Positions 1-9,744 of a stretch of DNA of 57,753 nt are shown in pieces. The notes under the pieces were generated by a model. The model was not told where the DNA came from. It made no database searches and saw nothing but the letters and a program-made list of their open reading frames with translations. Numbering within the stretch: the stretch's first letter is position 1; the number at the start of each line of letters is the position of its first letter. The stretch is from NCBI GenBank assembly GCA_964574215.1, contig CAZNLR010000032.1, forward strand, positions 1 through 57,753, in the 5' to 3' direction. The DNA comes from GCA-2725625 sp964574215. GTDB lineage: Bacteria > Pseudomonadota > Alphaproteobacteria > Rhodospirillales > UBA2165. The position numbers were made by a program, and so were the translations under genes.

Positions 1-31
1 TCGACACGGTCCGCTAGTATCTCTCCCGCCT

Positions 32-98
32 ATTTATCGACAGTCGATAAATTAACGAAGTTGTGAACAGGTGTGAATTAATCGACAGTCGATTAATT
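32..98. promoter_or_regulatory. pair of near-identical perfect palindromes
   Basis: Two perfect odd-length palindromes share the core ATCGACAGTCGAT. One is 21 bp (32-52, centre 42) and the other 23 bp (76-98, centre 87), so their centres are 45 bp apart. Both flanks are AT-rich. TCGAC also starts the window at base 1, which may be half of a third copy. The pair lies just beyond the 3' end of ychF and has no T-run, so tandem operators for a gene outside the window fit better than a terminator. The regulator is unknown. Confidence 0.5.
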
Positions 99-103
99 AA
101 CTT

Positions 104-1204
104 TTAGACGTTGAAGCGGTAGAGGATAACGTCGCCGTCTTTGACCAGGTAGTCGCGGCCTTCCTGGCGCATTTTGCCGGCTTCCTTGCAGGCCTGTTCG
201 CCGCCCAGTTCGACAAAATCATCATAGGCGATGGTTTCGGCGCAGATGAAGCCGCGCTCGAAATCGGTGTGAATGGCCCCCGCCGCCTCAGGCGCATTGG
301 CGCCGTTGACGACGGTCCAGGCCCGGGCTTCCTTGGGGCCGGCGGTAAAATAGGTGAGCAGTCCGAGAAGTCCGTAGCCGGCGTGGATGAGGCGGGACAG
401 ACCGGTTTCTTCTAGGCCCAAGGTTTCGAGAAATTCCCGCCGCTCTTCGTCATCCCGCAACTGAATGATTTCCGCTTCAATCTTAGCGGATATAACGATA
501 GAGCCGGCGCCGTTTTCCGCCGCGTACTGAGCGACTTTCTCCGTAAATTGGTTGCCGTTCGCCGCATCCTCTTCTTCCACGTTACAGACATACAAAACCG
601 GTTTCGACGTCAGCAATTGCAGCATGCGAAAGGCCTTTTCTTCGTCCTTGGCAATTTCTGCGGTCCGGGCCGGCTTGCCTTCCCTCAACAGTTCCAAAAT
701 CCGTTCGACCAGATTTAGCTGCAGGATAGCGTCCTTGTCGTTCCCCCGCGCTTTTTTGGTCAGGGGTTCGACCCTTTTTTCCAAACTATCCAAATCCGCC
801 AGCATCAACTCGGTCTCGACCGTTTCGGCGTCCCGGATGGGATCAACACCGCCCTCCACATGGGCGATATCGTCATTGGCGAAACAGCGCAAAACGTGGA
901 GTATGGCGTCGGTTTCCCGGATGTTGGCCAGAAACTGATTGCCCAATCCCTCGCCTTTGCTGGCCCCTTTAACCAGGCCTGCGATGTCGACGAATTCCAG
1001 AAAGGTAGGCACCACGTTGGCCGATTCCGCGATGGCGGCGATTTTGTCGAGCCGTTCATCGGGGACGCTGACCCTTCCCGTATTGGGCTCGATGGTGCAG
1101 AACGGATAATTAGCGGTCTCCGCCGCCACCGTTGCCGTCAACGCATTGAAGAGGGTGGACTTGCCGACATTGGGCAGTCCGACGATACCGCAATTAAATC
1201 CCAT
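104..1204 (-). CDS. ychF: redox-regulated ATPase YchF (OLA1 family)
   Basis: This is a 366-residue Obg-related P-loop NTPase, the usual length for YchF. The P-loop GLPNVGKST is near the N-terminus, followed by the G3 region DIAGLVKGASKGEGLGNQF. The base-recognition motif is NVEE rather than NKxD, which in this family goes with ATP rather than GTP preference. A TGS-like domain forms the last ~90 residues and ends YRFNV. The protein is cytosolic, ribosome-associated and linked to stress responses in other bacteria. Its ATG overlaps the TAA of pth by one base (TAATG), so the two are probably translationally coupled in the order L25-pth-ychF. Family assignment is certain. Confidence 0.97.
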   Translation of the reverse strand: MGFNCGIVGLPNVGKSTLFNALTATVAAETANYPFCTIEPNTGRVSVPDERLDKIAAIAESANVVPTFLEFVDIAGLVKGASKGEGLGNQFLANIRETDAILHVLRCFANDDIAHVEGGVDPIRDAETVETELMLADLDSLEKRVEPLTKKARGNDKDAILQLNLVERILELLREGKPARTAEIAKDEEKAFRMLQLLTSKPVLYVCNVEEEDAANGNQFTEKVAQYAAENGAGSIVISAKIEAEIIQLRDDEERREFLETLGLEETGLSRLIHAGYGLLGLLTYFTAGPKEARAWTVVNGANAPEAAGAIHTDFERGFICAETIAYDDFVELGGEQACKEAGKMRQEGRDYLVKDGDVILYRFNV

Positions 1205-1818
1205 TATTCTTTTTCCGTCTTATCGTTTTTCTCTTTAATTTTTTTTTGGGGCGGATTAAGGATCAACGAGACTTTGGTGGCGAACCCGCTGTCGTCGCCG
1301 GTGATGAGGGACGGCGCCGCCTCGGCCATGGCATCCATGAGACCTTCCACCCACTCCTGCTCGGCCTTTGAAAAGTCTTTCAGCACATGTCCGGTCACCC
1401 GGTCCTTGTGGCCCGGATGGCCAATGCCGATACGCACCCGGCGAAAATCCTGGCCGAGATGGGCGGCGATACTCTTGAGGCCATTATGGCCGGCGAGGCC
1501 GCCCCCTTTTTTCATTCTGATTTTACCGGGCTCCAGGTCCAACTCGTCATGGAAGACGACGATGTCGGTGGGATCGATCTTGTAAAACCGAGCCGCTTGG
1601 GCGACGGCCCGACCGGATTCGTTCATATAGGTGGACGGTTTGAGCAGCAGAACCTTTTCGCCGGCAAGAGTGCCGTCGGCAACTTCACCTTCGAACTTAG
1701 ACCGATAGGGCGCAAAGCCGTGCTGGCGGTGGATGGTATCCACCGCCATGAACCCCACATTGTGGCGGTTGCCCGCGTAGTCTGAACCGGGATTGCCGAG
1801 TCCGACCAAGAGCAGCAT
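1204..1818 (-). CDS. pth: peptidyl-tRNA hydrolase
   Basis: This 204-residue cytosolic esterase releases peptides from prematurely dropped peptidyl-tRNA. Family motifs are GLGNPG near the start, RHNVG with the catalytic His at residue 19, STYMNESG, HDELDL and GLAGHNGLKS. The C-terminus carries a Lys/Glu-rich extension (PPQKKIKEKN...) often seen in alphaproteobacterial members. The open frame reaches a TTG at 1839, but the ATG at 1818 follows a GGGGGAA ribosome-binding site and begins directly with the conserved MLLLVGLGNPG, so I chose it. It lies between L25 and ychF, a common alphaproteobacterial order. Confidence 0.96.
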   Translation of the reverse strand: MLLLVGLGNPGSDYAGNRHNVGFMAVDTIHRQHGFAPYRSKFEGEVADGTLAGEKVLLLKPSTYMNESGRAVAQAARFYKIDPTDIVVFHDELDLEPGKIRMKKGGGLAGHNGLKSIAAHLGQDFRRVRIGIGHPGHKDRVTGHVLKDFSKAEQEWVEGLMDAMAEAAPSLITGDDSGFATKVSLILNPPQKKIKEKNDKTEKE

Positions 1819-1860
1819 GGCCGATTCCCCCGTTGCCAATCGAAAATTCGAGGTTTGGCG

Positions 1861-2559
1861 CTAGTCTTCCGAATCGTCGCTGGATTCTTCGCCTTCGACG
1901 CCTTCTTCGCCCTCGACGCCTTCTTCGCCTTCGAGACCTTCTTCGCCCTCTTCGCCTTCCTCGCCTTCCTCTTCTTCTTCTTCCTCGACAGGCATCAAGG
2001 TCGGTGCGGCGATGGTGGCGACGGTAAAGTCACGATCCGTCGTCAATTCGACGCCGTCCGGTAGTTCGATGGCGCTGATGTGAATGGAATCACCGATTTC
2101 CAGATCATCCAGCTTGAATACCAGATCATCGGGAATGTTGAGCGGTGAGCAGCGCAATTCAACCTCGCGGCGGACGATATTGAGCACGCCGCCCGTTTTC
2201 AGACCGGGACATTCTTCCTCGTTGATGAAGGTCACCGGGATCATCAGCAAAATTCGCGTATCCTTGTTGAACCGAAGGAAATCCACATGCATCGGACGGT
2301 CGGTCACGGGATGCAATTGAAGGTCACGGGCCAGGACCTGGTGGCTGTCGCCGCCGACTTTGACCTCAAAGACCTGGGTGAAAAATCCGGGTTCGTTAAT
2401 CTGTCTGGTGAGTTCCTTGGCGTCCAAGGAAATCATGTCCGGCTCCATTTTGTTGCCGTATATAACCGCTGGGACCCTGCCCTCGCGACGCACTGCCCGA
2501 GCCACCCCCTTGCCGGCCCGATCACGCGCCTCGGCGGTAATCGTTGCAAATTCTGCCAT
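1861..2559 (-). CDS. rplY: 50S ribosomal protein L25 (Ctc/TL5 type) with acidic tail
   Basis: This 232-residue long-form L25 binds 5S rRNA in the large subunit. The N-terminal domain (about 1-95) contains RDRAGKGVARAVRREG and VPAVIYGNK. The TL5/Ctc domain follows (about 100-190), with MHVDFLR and NIPDDLVFKLDDLEIGD. The last ~35 residues are almost only Glu and Gly with a few Val, Leu and Ser, encoded by a GAA/GGC-rich microsatellite. The frame is open to 2625, but the ATG at 2559 has an AGGAG site 8 bases upstream and gives the canonical MAEFATI start. It precedes pth on the same strand. Function is certain; the tail's role is unknown. Confidence 0.96.
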   Translation of the reverse strand: MAEFATITAEARDRAGKGVARAVRREGRVPAVIYGNKMEPDMISLDAKELTRQINEPGFFTQVFEVKVGGDSHQVLARDLQLHPVTDRPMHVDFLRFNKDTRILLMIPVTFINEEECPGLKTGGVLNIVRREVELRCSPLNIPDDLVFKLDDLEIGDSIHISAIELPDGVELTTDRDFTVATIAAPTLMPVEEEEEEEGEEGEEGEEGLEGEEGVEGEEGVEGEESSDDSED

Positions 2560-2685
2560 TTTAAACTCCTCGTCTTTTGCCTTGGCCTCCAGGGGTGCCA
2601 AGCGCAATTGTCCGGCAGGCACCATACCCGCCGGAAGCCCGTGGATTTAAAGCTTTAGAGCTGAATAGTCAAACGGGATTATTCC

Positions 2686-3618
<933 letters not shown>

Positions 3619-3784
3619 CTAAAGTCGAACCCCTTTACGACGCCAGCCGGAAACCCCCCATGGGCAGATCACATGAGTTAATCTACAGCAATCAACTCCG
3701 ACCGTGATGCAATTTTATTTAACAGCGAGTCTCTTCCCTGTAAACGGTCTAGATTCCGAGAGGCTGGTATTTCTGATCCGGGAT

Positions 3785-4750
3785 TCAGTTAAAAGGTATT
3801 TTGAGACCGTTTTTACGGGATCGCTTTGCCGTGTGGCGTTCCATAATATCCATGATCCCGACGGCAGCGCCCTGGGCGATAGCGAAGGCGATATCACCCC
3901 AGCGGCGATTCAGGCGCCCAGCCGGAACCCTGTTATTCTGCGTAACTTTGCCCAATTCCTGCCCTTTTGGCGTGGTGACCAGCCAGGTAATGGCGATGTC
4001 GTTGGTGCCTTGAAACTCGTCACTGACGTTGACGAAACCTTTGACCAGATAGGTGGCCGTCGGCCGTTCAAAAGAAATATCGGCACCCGCTTTTCTCAGC
4101 AAGCGACGAAGCGCCCGATCCAGGGAAAGGGGGCCGTCGCCCGGCGCGCCGATGAGTTCAGCGATGAAAAAACGGGGAATCGTTTTCTTCGGAGGGGCGG
4201 TTTTGCCCGTTTGATTCTCGGGTATTTGAAGTTTTTTTCTGATTTGCTTGCCAAGGCCGTCGATATGGTTGGCGATGGCCGTTCCCAAATCCAGCCCAAT
4301 TTCACCGATGAGTTCTTTGTCGAAAAACAGCCATCCGGTTTCATCACCGGTGATTTTCAGGTTGAACGTTTTAAGCTGTACCCCGGCGCCGTCCAAAAGC
4401 CGCCAATTGAACTCGGCCGTTTCCGGGGCCGAAACGTCGTCGCGATACACCTTCATACCACCTTTGACGATGTAATTGGGTATGAAATTAATGGCTCGGC
4501 TGGCGGGGATGTTGGCTCGTTTAAAGGCGCCCAGCGCCGCTTTGCCAAGTGGTTTGGCGATGGATTCAGGCACTTCTTCCGCGATATCAATACGAACCGA
4601 ATCGGTGCGCACCGATTTCAGCAACGGGTTGTCGCTGACGGGGCCGTTGTGGGCAAACGGTTTCGGCAAATCACCGCAGGCGCTCAGCCCGGCGAGTAGG
4701 CATAATGTTAAAGGGAAGAGGAAGAGAAATCGAAATCGGTCAGAGCGCAC
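3785..4750 (-). CDS. predicted lipoprotein, unknown function
   Basis: This 321-residue protein starts at GTG. It has a basic n-region (MRSDRFR), a hydrophobic stretch and a lipobox GLSAC with the lipidated Cys at residue 25, so it should be exported by Sec, lipidated by Lgt (encoded nearby) and anchored in a membrane. After the Cys are two alpha/beta-looking halves; the second (about 150-320) contains GDGPLSLDRALRRLLRKAGAD and ends in a conserved-looking GDIAFAIAQGAAVGIMDIM segment. I do not recognise the family. It stands alone between prs and pgeF, with 166 bases to prs. The start is uncertain because the ribosome-binding site is poor. Confidence 0.8.
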   Translation of the reverse strand: MRSDRFRFLFLFPLTLCLLAGLSACGDLPKPFAHNGPVSDNPLLKSVRTDSVRIDIAEEVPESIAKPLGKAALGAFKRANIPASRAINFIPNYIVKGGMKVYRDDVSAPETAEFNWRLLDGAGVQLKTFNLKITGDETGWLFFDKELIGEIGLDLGTAIANHIDGLGKQIRKKLQIPENQTGKTAPPKKTIPRFFIAELIGAPGDGPLSLDRALRRLLRKAGADISFERPTATYLVKGFVNVSDEFQGTNDIAITWLVTTPKGQELGKVTQNNRVPAGRLNRRWGDIAFAIAQGAAVGIMDIMERHTAKRSRKNGLKIPFN

Positions 4751-4805
4751 AAGTCACCAACATTACCGCCAGGGAAATCATTACGAGAAGAATCATGTAT
4801 GGCAT
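4740..4805 (-). CDS. possible 21-residue hydrophobic leader peptide
   Basis: A 21-codon frame (MPYMILLVMISLAVMLVTCAL) overlaps the GTG start of the lipoprotein gene by 11 bases in another frame. The peptide is almost entirely hydrophobic and would span a membrane once. A GAGGAAA lies upstream but farther than usual. It could couple translation to the weak GTG start, or be chance. Only conservation in relatives would decide. Confidence 0.2.
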   Translation of the reverse strand: MPYMILLVMISLAVMLVTCAL

Positions 4806-4846
4806 GGCTTGAGATTCACACTTTCCTCGCTACCCGGCAAGTCCAA

Positions 4847-5623
4847 TTAGAGAAGAACGATAACGGATAGGCAGCGGCCGTACTGTTTTTCTCCCCGCAG
4901 GACGGTGCGCCGATAGCTGAAAAACTGTTCCCGATCGCTGCAGGTGTCCAAATCCGATCGGATGACGTTATTAATTCCCGCTTTCGAAAGCTTCGCGGCC
5001 ACATAAGCCGGTAGATCGAACATAAAATGCCCGTCTTTATTCGCTGAAATAAAAAAACGGTCATTGTCAGTAGTTTCGGCATGAAATCGATCCCAAAATT
5101 CACCGCCCACTTCGTAAGATTCTTGAGCAATGCAGGGGCCGACGGCGGCGGTTATCCGGTTTTTACTCGCGCCCAGTTCGGTCATTTGGTCCAAGGTGCT
5201 TTCCACGATGCCGTTGAAAGCGCCGCGCCATCCCGCGTGCGCCGCGCCGATGACGCCGGCGTTTAAGTCCGCCATCAATATTGGGGCACAGTCGGCGGTA
5301 AGTATGCCAAGGGCGATGCCCGGCGTTGCCGTCGCCAACCCGTCGGCCACCGGTGCATCCTCCGGCGCCCACGGAGCGACGACGGGGAGGGCGGTGGCGG
5401 TGTGTTCCTGATAGGCGGTCACCAGTTTGACGTCCGGGGCACCGAGAAATTCCAGGGCGCGGGCGCGGTTGGCGGTTACATTGTCAGGGTCATCGCCTGA
5501 TCCGTAGCCGCAATTGAGAGACGCGTATAAGCCGTCGCTGACACCCCCGTTTCTGGTCATGAATCCGTGTCTGATTTCCGAACCTTCCTTTGAAGGACCG
5601 GTCAGTTGTTTAAAAGTAATCAT
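4847..5623 (-). CDS. pgeF: peptidoglycan editing factor / polyphenol oxidase family (YfiH)
   Basis: This 258-residue protein belongs to the Cu-oxidase_4 (YfiH/LACC1-like) family. Members keep peptidoglycan precursors correct or act as purine-nucleoside-cleaving enzymes. Metal-site motifs are GFMTRNGGVSDGLYASLNCG, TADCAPILM (conserved Cys), HAGWRGAFNGI (His) and GPCIAQESYEV. The frame is open to 5734; the ATG at 5623 starts MITFKQL, places the conserved core normally and leaves 37 bases after the upstream methyltransferase. Same-strand spacing with the methyltransferase and lgt suggests an operon. Cytosolic; no signal peptide. Confidence 0.9.
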   Translation of the reverse strand: MITFKQLTGPSKEGSEIRHGFMTRNGGVSDGLYASLNCGYGSGDDPDNVTANRARALEFLGAPDVKLVTAYQEHTATALPVVAPWAPEDAPVADGLATATPGIALGILTADCAPILMADLNAGVIGAAHAGWRGAFNGIVESTLDQMTELGASKNRITAAVGPCIAQESYEVGGEFWDRFHAETTDNDRFFISANKDGHFMFDLPAYVAAKLSKAGINNVIRSDLDTCSDREQFFSYRRTVLRGEKQYGRCLSVIVLL

Positions 5624-5660
5624 GGCGCCCATTATACACGTTCGGGGGCAGAGAGGGGAC

Positions 5661-6746
5661 CTAGATAGTTCCCTCTGGACGAGGTTGATCCGGGTGGACC
5701 ACAGCCAAGACCTTGAACAAAGTCCCCATTTCATCGGCGCCGGTCAGACGTTCCAAAGCCTCCCTGATGTCCTCTTTTTGCCGCTCTGTCGCGACGCCCT
5801 CCAGCTGCTGAGCCCGCGGTTCGATACCGAGCCGGCGCAGGAAATCCCCTTGGGTGACAGGGCCGAAAGCCGTGGCGCCCGCCTGTTCGGCGATTTCTTT
5901 CAGTGCCTGGAAATCCACATGGGCGGTGAGGTCAGCGTCACCGGGGTCGGCCAGGAAATCATGGAACTGGTGATCCTTGACCGCCTGCAAGGTATCGCCG
6001 CACGCCGTTTCACTATGGCCGTAATCGATAATCAGCGCCGCACCGCCGTGGGAGGCAATAGAATTACCCAGGGTCGCCATCAGCGACAGACCGGCGGAGT
6101 TCATTTCATAGAAGTCTCCCACCGGGGATGATTTCAGGTGATCGGGAATGAACGATTCGGTGAAGGGGCTTTCCGGCCCCTGGGACCATATCAGATTGCC
6201 GTCGTCATCGCAGTCCACCAGCCGTTCTATCCACCCGTTGGCCGTGCTTTCAAATTGTCGCACGGGGAGGGCGTCGAACAGTTCGTTGGCGACCAGGATC
6301 AACGGACCTTCGGGTATCTCGGCAAATGACGATTTCCAGGTGGCCATGACAGGTGAATCGGCAAGCGCCTGTTCCTGTAAGGACCTGAGGACGGGGCTGG
6401 TTTCCACCAAATACAGATCAATGGCGTTGATGAAACCCTGCAATTTACCGCCTGCCCGGAGAATATCCGCCATCAAGGTGCCGCGTCCCGGGCCCAGTTC
6501 CACCAGATTGAACTTTTTGGGCGCATCCATCTGCTGCCAGGTAACGGCGCACCAGAGCCCGATCAGTTCGCCGAACATCTGGCTGATCTCGGGGGCGGTG
6601 GTGAAATCGCCCTTGGTGCCGAACGGATCGCCTTTCATATAATACCCGTGTTCCGGATGGCCGAGCGCTTCCGCCATATAGTCGGCCACGGTGATCGGTC
6701 CCTGGCGGGCGATACGTTTTTGCAGAATGTCGAGAAGGTCGCTCAC
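5661..6746 (-). CDS. SAM-dependent methyltransferase, MidA/NDUFAF7 family
   Basis: This 361-residue class I methyltransferase has a GTG start. The hallmark GTKGDFTTAPEISQMFGE lies near residue 45, followed by the SAM-binding ELGPGRGTLMADILR. The eukaryotic relative NDUFAF7 dimethylates an Arg in a complex I subunit, so a role in respiratory complex I assembly is possible here; the bacterial substrate is not established. It starts 10 bases after lgt and precedes pgeF, the common lgt-midA-pgeF order of alphaproteobacteria. Cytosolic, soluble. Family assignment is firm. Confidence 0.92.
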   Translation of the reverse strand: MSDLLDILQKRIARQGPITVADYMAEALGHPEHGYYMKGDPFGTKGDFTTAPEISQMFGELIGLWCAVTWQQMDAPKKFNLVELGPGRGTLMADILRAGGKLQGFINAIDLYLVETSPVLRSLQEQALADSPVMATWKSSFAEIPEGPLILVANELFDALPVRQFESTANGWIERLVDCDDDGNLIWSQGPESPFTESFIPDHLKSSPVGDFYEMNSAGLSLMATLGNSIASHGGAALIIDYGHSETACGDTLQAVKDHQFHDFLADPGDADLTAHVDFQALKEIAEQAGATAFGPVTQGDFLRRLGIEPRAQQLEGVATERQKEDIREALERLTGADEMGTLFKVLAVVHPDQPRPEGTI

Positions 6747-6756
6747 GGTTTTCCGC

Positions 6757-7551
6757 TTACGTTTCGGCGGGCCGCCGGAATATGAGATACAAACCGGCCA
6801 ACAGGAACGGGATGGACAGAAGCTGCCCCATGGTCATGCCGCCGGCCAAAAATCCGATATGGGCGTCCGGCTGCCGGAACAGTTCGACAAAACCCCTGGC
6901 CACGGGATAGCCGACCATAAAAACGCCCGACAGCACGCCGGGCCGGTTGCGGATAGACTCTTTATTGGCAAGCACATAGAGCAGGATAAACAGCACCAGC
7001 CCTTCCAATATAGCCTCATAGATTTGGCTGGGATGGCGGGGAAAGGGGCCGCCATGGGGAAAGACCATGGCCCAGGGAACATCGCTCACCCGGCCGAACA
7101 GTTCCCCGTTGATGAAATTGGCCAGCCTGCCCAGGAACAATCCGATGGGGACGGAACAGGCGACGGCGTCGCTCACCGCCCAAAGATTTAGCTTTCGTTG
7201 CCGGGCGAATAACAGCACAGCGATGATGACGCCGATAAAACCGCCATGGAAGGACATGCCACCCTGCCATACCTTGAAGATCGCCCCCGGGTGGGAGAGA
7301 TAAAAATCAAAATTGTAAAAGGCGACATAGCCAAACCGTCCCCCCAGCACCACGCCCAAGGTCGCCCAGACCAGAAAATCGTCCACGTCCTTTTTTTCCA
7401 TGGCGTAGGGCGGGCGGGAAACGAACCAGACCATATATTTCCAGCCGATCAGAAGACCCGCGATAAAAGCCAGCGCGTACCAGCGGATGGCGAATGGGCC
7501 GATGGCGAAAATAACCGGATCGATATTGGGAAAAGGCAGTGCAAACGTCAT
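6757..7551 (-). CDS. lgt: prolipoprotein diacylglyceryl transferase
   Basis: This 264-residue inner-membrane enzyme transfers diacylglycerol from phosphatidylglycerol to the lipobox Cys of prolipoproteins. About seven hydrophobic segments are visible. Motifs include the N-terminal FPNIDPVIFAIGPFAIRWYA, GGRFGYVAFYN, the HGGFIGV region, and the Lgt signature GRLANFINGELFGR followed by PRHPSQIYEA. Length fits the family. The ATG follows an otherwise empty 61-base gap from the Tm-1-like gene. It heads the lgt-midA-pgeF group; at least one client lipoprotein is encoded about 2 kb downstream. Confidence 0.96.
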   Translation of the reverse strand: MTFALPFPNIDPVIFAIGPFAIRWYALAFIAGLLIGWKYMVWFVSRPPYAMEKKDVDDFLVWATLGVVLGGRFGYVAFYNFDFYLSHPGAIFKVWQGGMSFHGGFIGVIIAVLLFARQRKLNLWAVSDAVACSVPIGLFLGRLANFINGELFGRVSDVPWAMVFPHGGPFPRHPSQIYEAILEGLVLFILLYVLANKESIRNRPGVLSGVFMVGYPVARGFVELFRQPDAHIGFLAGGMTMGQLLSIPFLLAGLYLIFRRPAET

Positions 7552-7612
7552 GGCGCATTCTATAGCAGCGTAGGCGGGCGATTGGCTAAATAATTCGTGA
7601 GGCAGCGTTTAT

Positions 7613-8860
7613 TTATAAGCCGGTTGCCGCGTCGGCCGGATTCACGCCCTCCATCAAGGCCATCAAAGCATCGGCGGCGGCGTCGGCGAATTCGGGGTCG
7701 TTGATGTGAGCGTCGATGGTCATCAGCGGCACCTCGGGTTTTAGCGCCTCCCGCAGTCCGTCGATCATGGCCCGATTGCCTTCCGGTCCCCAAAGCGGGC
7801 CGCCTTCGATATTGGGGGCGGAGAAACCTTGCGTCGGCACCATCATCAAGGTCGGTCCTTTGGCACGGTTGAGCCTTTCGGCGATGATCTGGGCAACTCG
7901 TGTCATCTCTGGGGGTTCGGGCCGGACGAAGGTCATCTGCGGATTATGAACCATAGTCGGACGTCCCTGGAATTCTTTGGGAATATGATCATGGGACCGG
8001 TAGATCATGTAATCGCAGGCGCCGAGCGAAATCACCGCCGGAATGGCGATGCGCGAAAGCACCGATAGCCGGTCAGGGGCGCCGCCGACGCCGTCGAACA
8101 GATCATCGATGATTTCATGGGTGCTGTAATCCAGGATACCGGCGAATAAGCCTTCTTCCGACAAGCTTTCCATGGTGGTGCCGCTGCCGACGGCATGGAA
8201 TGGCACACCGTCAACGCCTTCAGAATCGAAACGGGCCAGCGCCCGCTGAACGCCCGGCGTGGTGACGCCCATCATGGTAATGGCGACGGCTGGTCTTTCG
8301 TTGACCGGTGACGGTTGGCGATGCTTGACCATGCCGGCGATGGCGTTGGCGGCGTTCTCAAGGATCGGCCGGCTGAGCCGGTTGAGACCCTGGATATCGG
8401 CCACCGAATACATCATGCAAATGTCCCGGGACCCCACATAGGTGCCGAATTGATGGCTGCCGCTGGCGACCGTGCTGACCATCAGTTTGGGCAGGCCGAG
8501 GGGGAGCGAGCGCAACGCCGGGCTGATAATGGCCGTGCCCTGGCCGCCGCCGAGACCAATGATGCCGTCCAACCGGCCCTGGCCGTGGAGTTCGCCGACC
8601 AGCGCCACCAAACCTTCGGACTGGGTAGTGATCGCCTTTCCCTTGTCGCCGGACTCGATCAGCCGGTCGAGGGTCGTACCTGCCTTCTCGGTGATATCCT
8701 GGCGCCCGATGTCAGGCTTGACAGGAACGTTCCCCAATATGCCCACATCGACCAAGAGTGTACCCACGCCCTGTCCCCCGATTAGGTCGCGGACAAAGGC
8801 GGCGTCGATTCCTTTGGTATCCAGGGTCGCTACGATGATCACTGTGGGGGGCGTTGTCAT
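7613..8860 (-). CDS. Tm-1-like ATP-binding domain protein (UPF0261)
   Basis: This 415-residue protein is full length for UPF0261. The N-terminal Tm-1-like domain begins VIIVATLDTKGIDAAFVRDL and carries the Gly-rich nucleotide-binding segment GLGGGQGTAIISPALRSLP. The second domain (about 200-400) contains TMMGVTTPGVQRAL, SLGACDYMIY and the C-terminal MVPTQGFSAPNIEGGPLWGPEGN. In plants the N-domain of Tm-1 binds a viral replicase; bacterial function is unknown, although members often sit with catabolic genes. The next gene (lactonase-like) lies 6 bases upstream on the same strand, so the two are co-transcribed. Confidence 0.9.
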   Translation of the reverse strand: MTTPPTVIIVATLDTKGIDAAFVRDLIGGQGVGTLLVDVGILGNVPVKPDIGRQDITEKAGTTLDRLIESGDKGKAITTQSEGLVALVGELHGQGRLDGIIGLGGGQGTAIISPALRSLPLGLPKLMVSTVASGSHQFGTYVGSRDICMMYSVADIQGLNRLSRPILENAANAIAGMVKHRQPSPVNERPAVAITMMGVTTPGVQRALARFDSEGVDGVPFHAVGSGTTMESLSEEGLFAGILDYSTHEIIDDLFDGVGGAPDRLSVLSRIAIPAVISLGACDYMIYRSHDHIPKEFQGRPTMVHNPQMTFVRPEPPEMTRVAQIIAERLNRAKGPTLMMVPTQGFSAPNIEGGPLWGPEGNRAMIDGLREALKPEVPLMTIDAHINDPEFADAAADALMALMEGVNPADAATGL

Positions 8861-8866
8861 GTCTGC

Positions 8867-9709
8867 TCAGACACCGCTGAAGTAAAATGAAGCGCCTTTG
8901 ATGGGATTGCGCTTTTCGCGTTTCATCATGCCGTCAAAGGGAAAGACCTCGTGTTCCAGCACCCTTTCGTCGTGGGTTGGGAGAACGTAGTCGGCGCGTT
9001 TATCGATTTCCTCGATGCTTTTCCATCCGTCGATCACATTGACGAAGCGGGCCGGTACCCAATAGCGCCATTGTTCGTCCAAATTGGGCTCCAAATTCTC
9101 GTAGAGAAAAATAGCATCCCCGGCGATGACAATATTACCGGTGCTGGTTGCGACGGTGACGCATTGATGGCCCGGCGTGTGACCCGGTGTGGGGAAGACG
9201 CTGACGCCGGGTACGATCTCGGCGTCGCCCTCCACCACTTCGAAAGCGCAGCCGGTAAAGGGGGATTCGATCCCCAGCATGGGCGATTCATAAGACCGGT
9301 AGTAAAGGGGCAGAGGATTGTGGGCCCAGCGCAGTTCCTCGGCGGTGCAGATATAGCGGGCGTTGGGGAAGGCCTTCATATTGTGGGTGTGATCCCAATG
9401 GAGATGGGTAAAGAGGCAAATGTCCACATCGCCCGGGTTGAAACCCAGATGCCGCACCGCATCCGGACTGTCCAGGCAATCCCGTTTATCACAGTCGTGA
9501 TGCCATTTGGAGGCCCGTTCCTCGTCGGGCAGGCCGGTATCGACCATGATCAAATGGTCTCCCGTATCCACCAGATAGCAGATTACCGGGATCGACATAT
9601 CGGTGCCAGCATTGCCCTTCCAGAACAGATAGGTGCCGTGATCGACTTTGATCCAGCCGGTGTTGATCGGATAGATGCGGGTTTGGTTGTTGTCTCTCTC
9701 GGACCCCAT
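8867..9709 (-). CDS. N-acyl-homoserine-lactonase-like metallo-beta-lactamase-fold hydrolase
   Basis: This 280-residue MBL-fold hydrolase has the dinuclear zinc motif THLHWDH (His102, His104, Asp106, His107), His177 in TPGHTPGH, Asp198 in IAGDAIF and His246 near the C-terminus. That set is complete and matches the AttM/BlcC lactonase group, which opens lactone rings such as N-acyl-homoserine or gamma-butyrolactone. No signal peptide is seen, so it is cytosolic. It is 6 bases from the UPF0261 gene, with which it likely forms a two-gene operon. The actual substrate cannot be told from sequence; quorum quenching is only one possibility. Confidence 0.88.
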   Translation of the reverse strand: MGSERDNNQTRIYPINTGWIKVDHGTYLFWKGNAGTDMSIPVICYLVDTGDHLIMVDTGLPDEERASKWHHDCDKRDCLDSPDAVRHLGFNPGDVDICLFTHLHWDHTHNMKAFPNARYICTAEELRWAHNPLPLYYRSYESPMLGIESPFTGCAFEVVEGDAEIVPGVSVFPTPGHTPGHQCVTVATSTGNIVIAGDAIFLYENLEPNLDEQWRYWVPARFVNVIDGWKSIEEIDKRADYVLPTHDERVLEHEVFPFDGMMKREKRNPIKGASFYFSGV

Positions 9710-9744
9710 ATACTTATTCTCCGAAACTTGAACCTGTTCGATTA

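Noticed and set aside
860..1585. Long plus-strand frame of 241 codons opposite ychF and pth
   Set aside because: It is the shadow of two certain conserved genes and has no recognisable domain.
1861..2064. Phe/Leu-rich plus-strand frames opposite the L25 tail
   Set aside because: Produced by reading the Glu/Gly codon microsatellite on the wrong strand.
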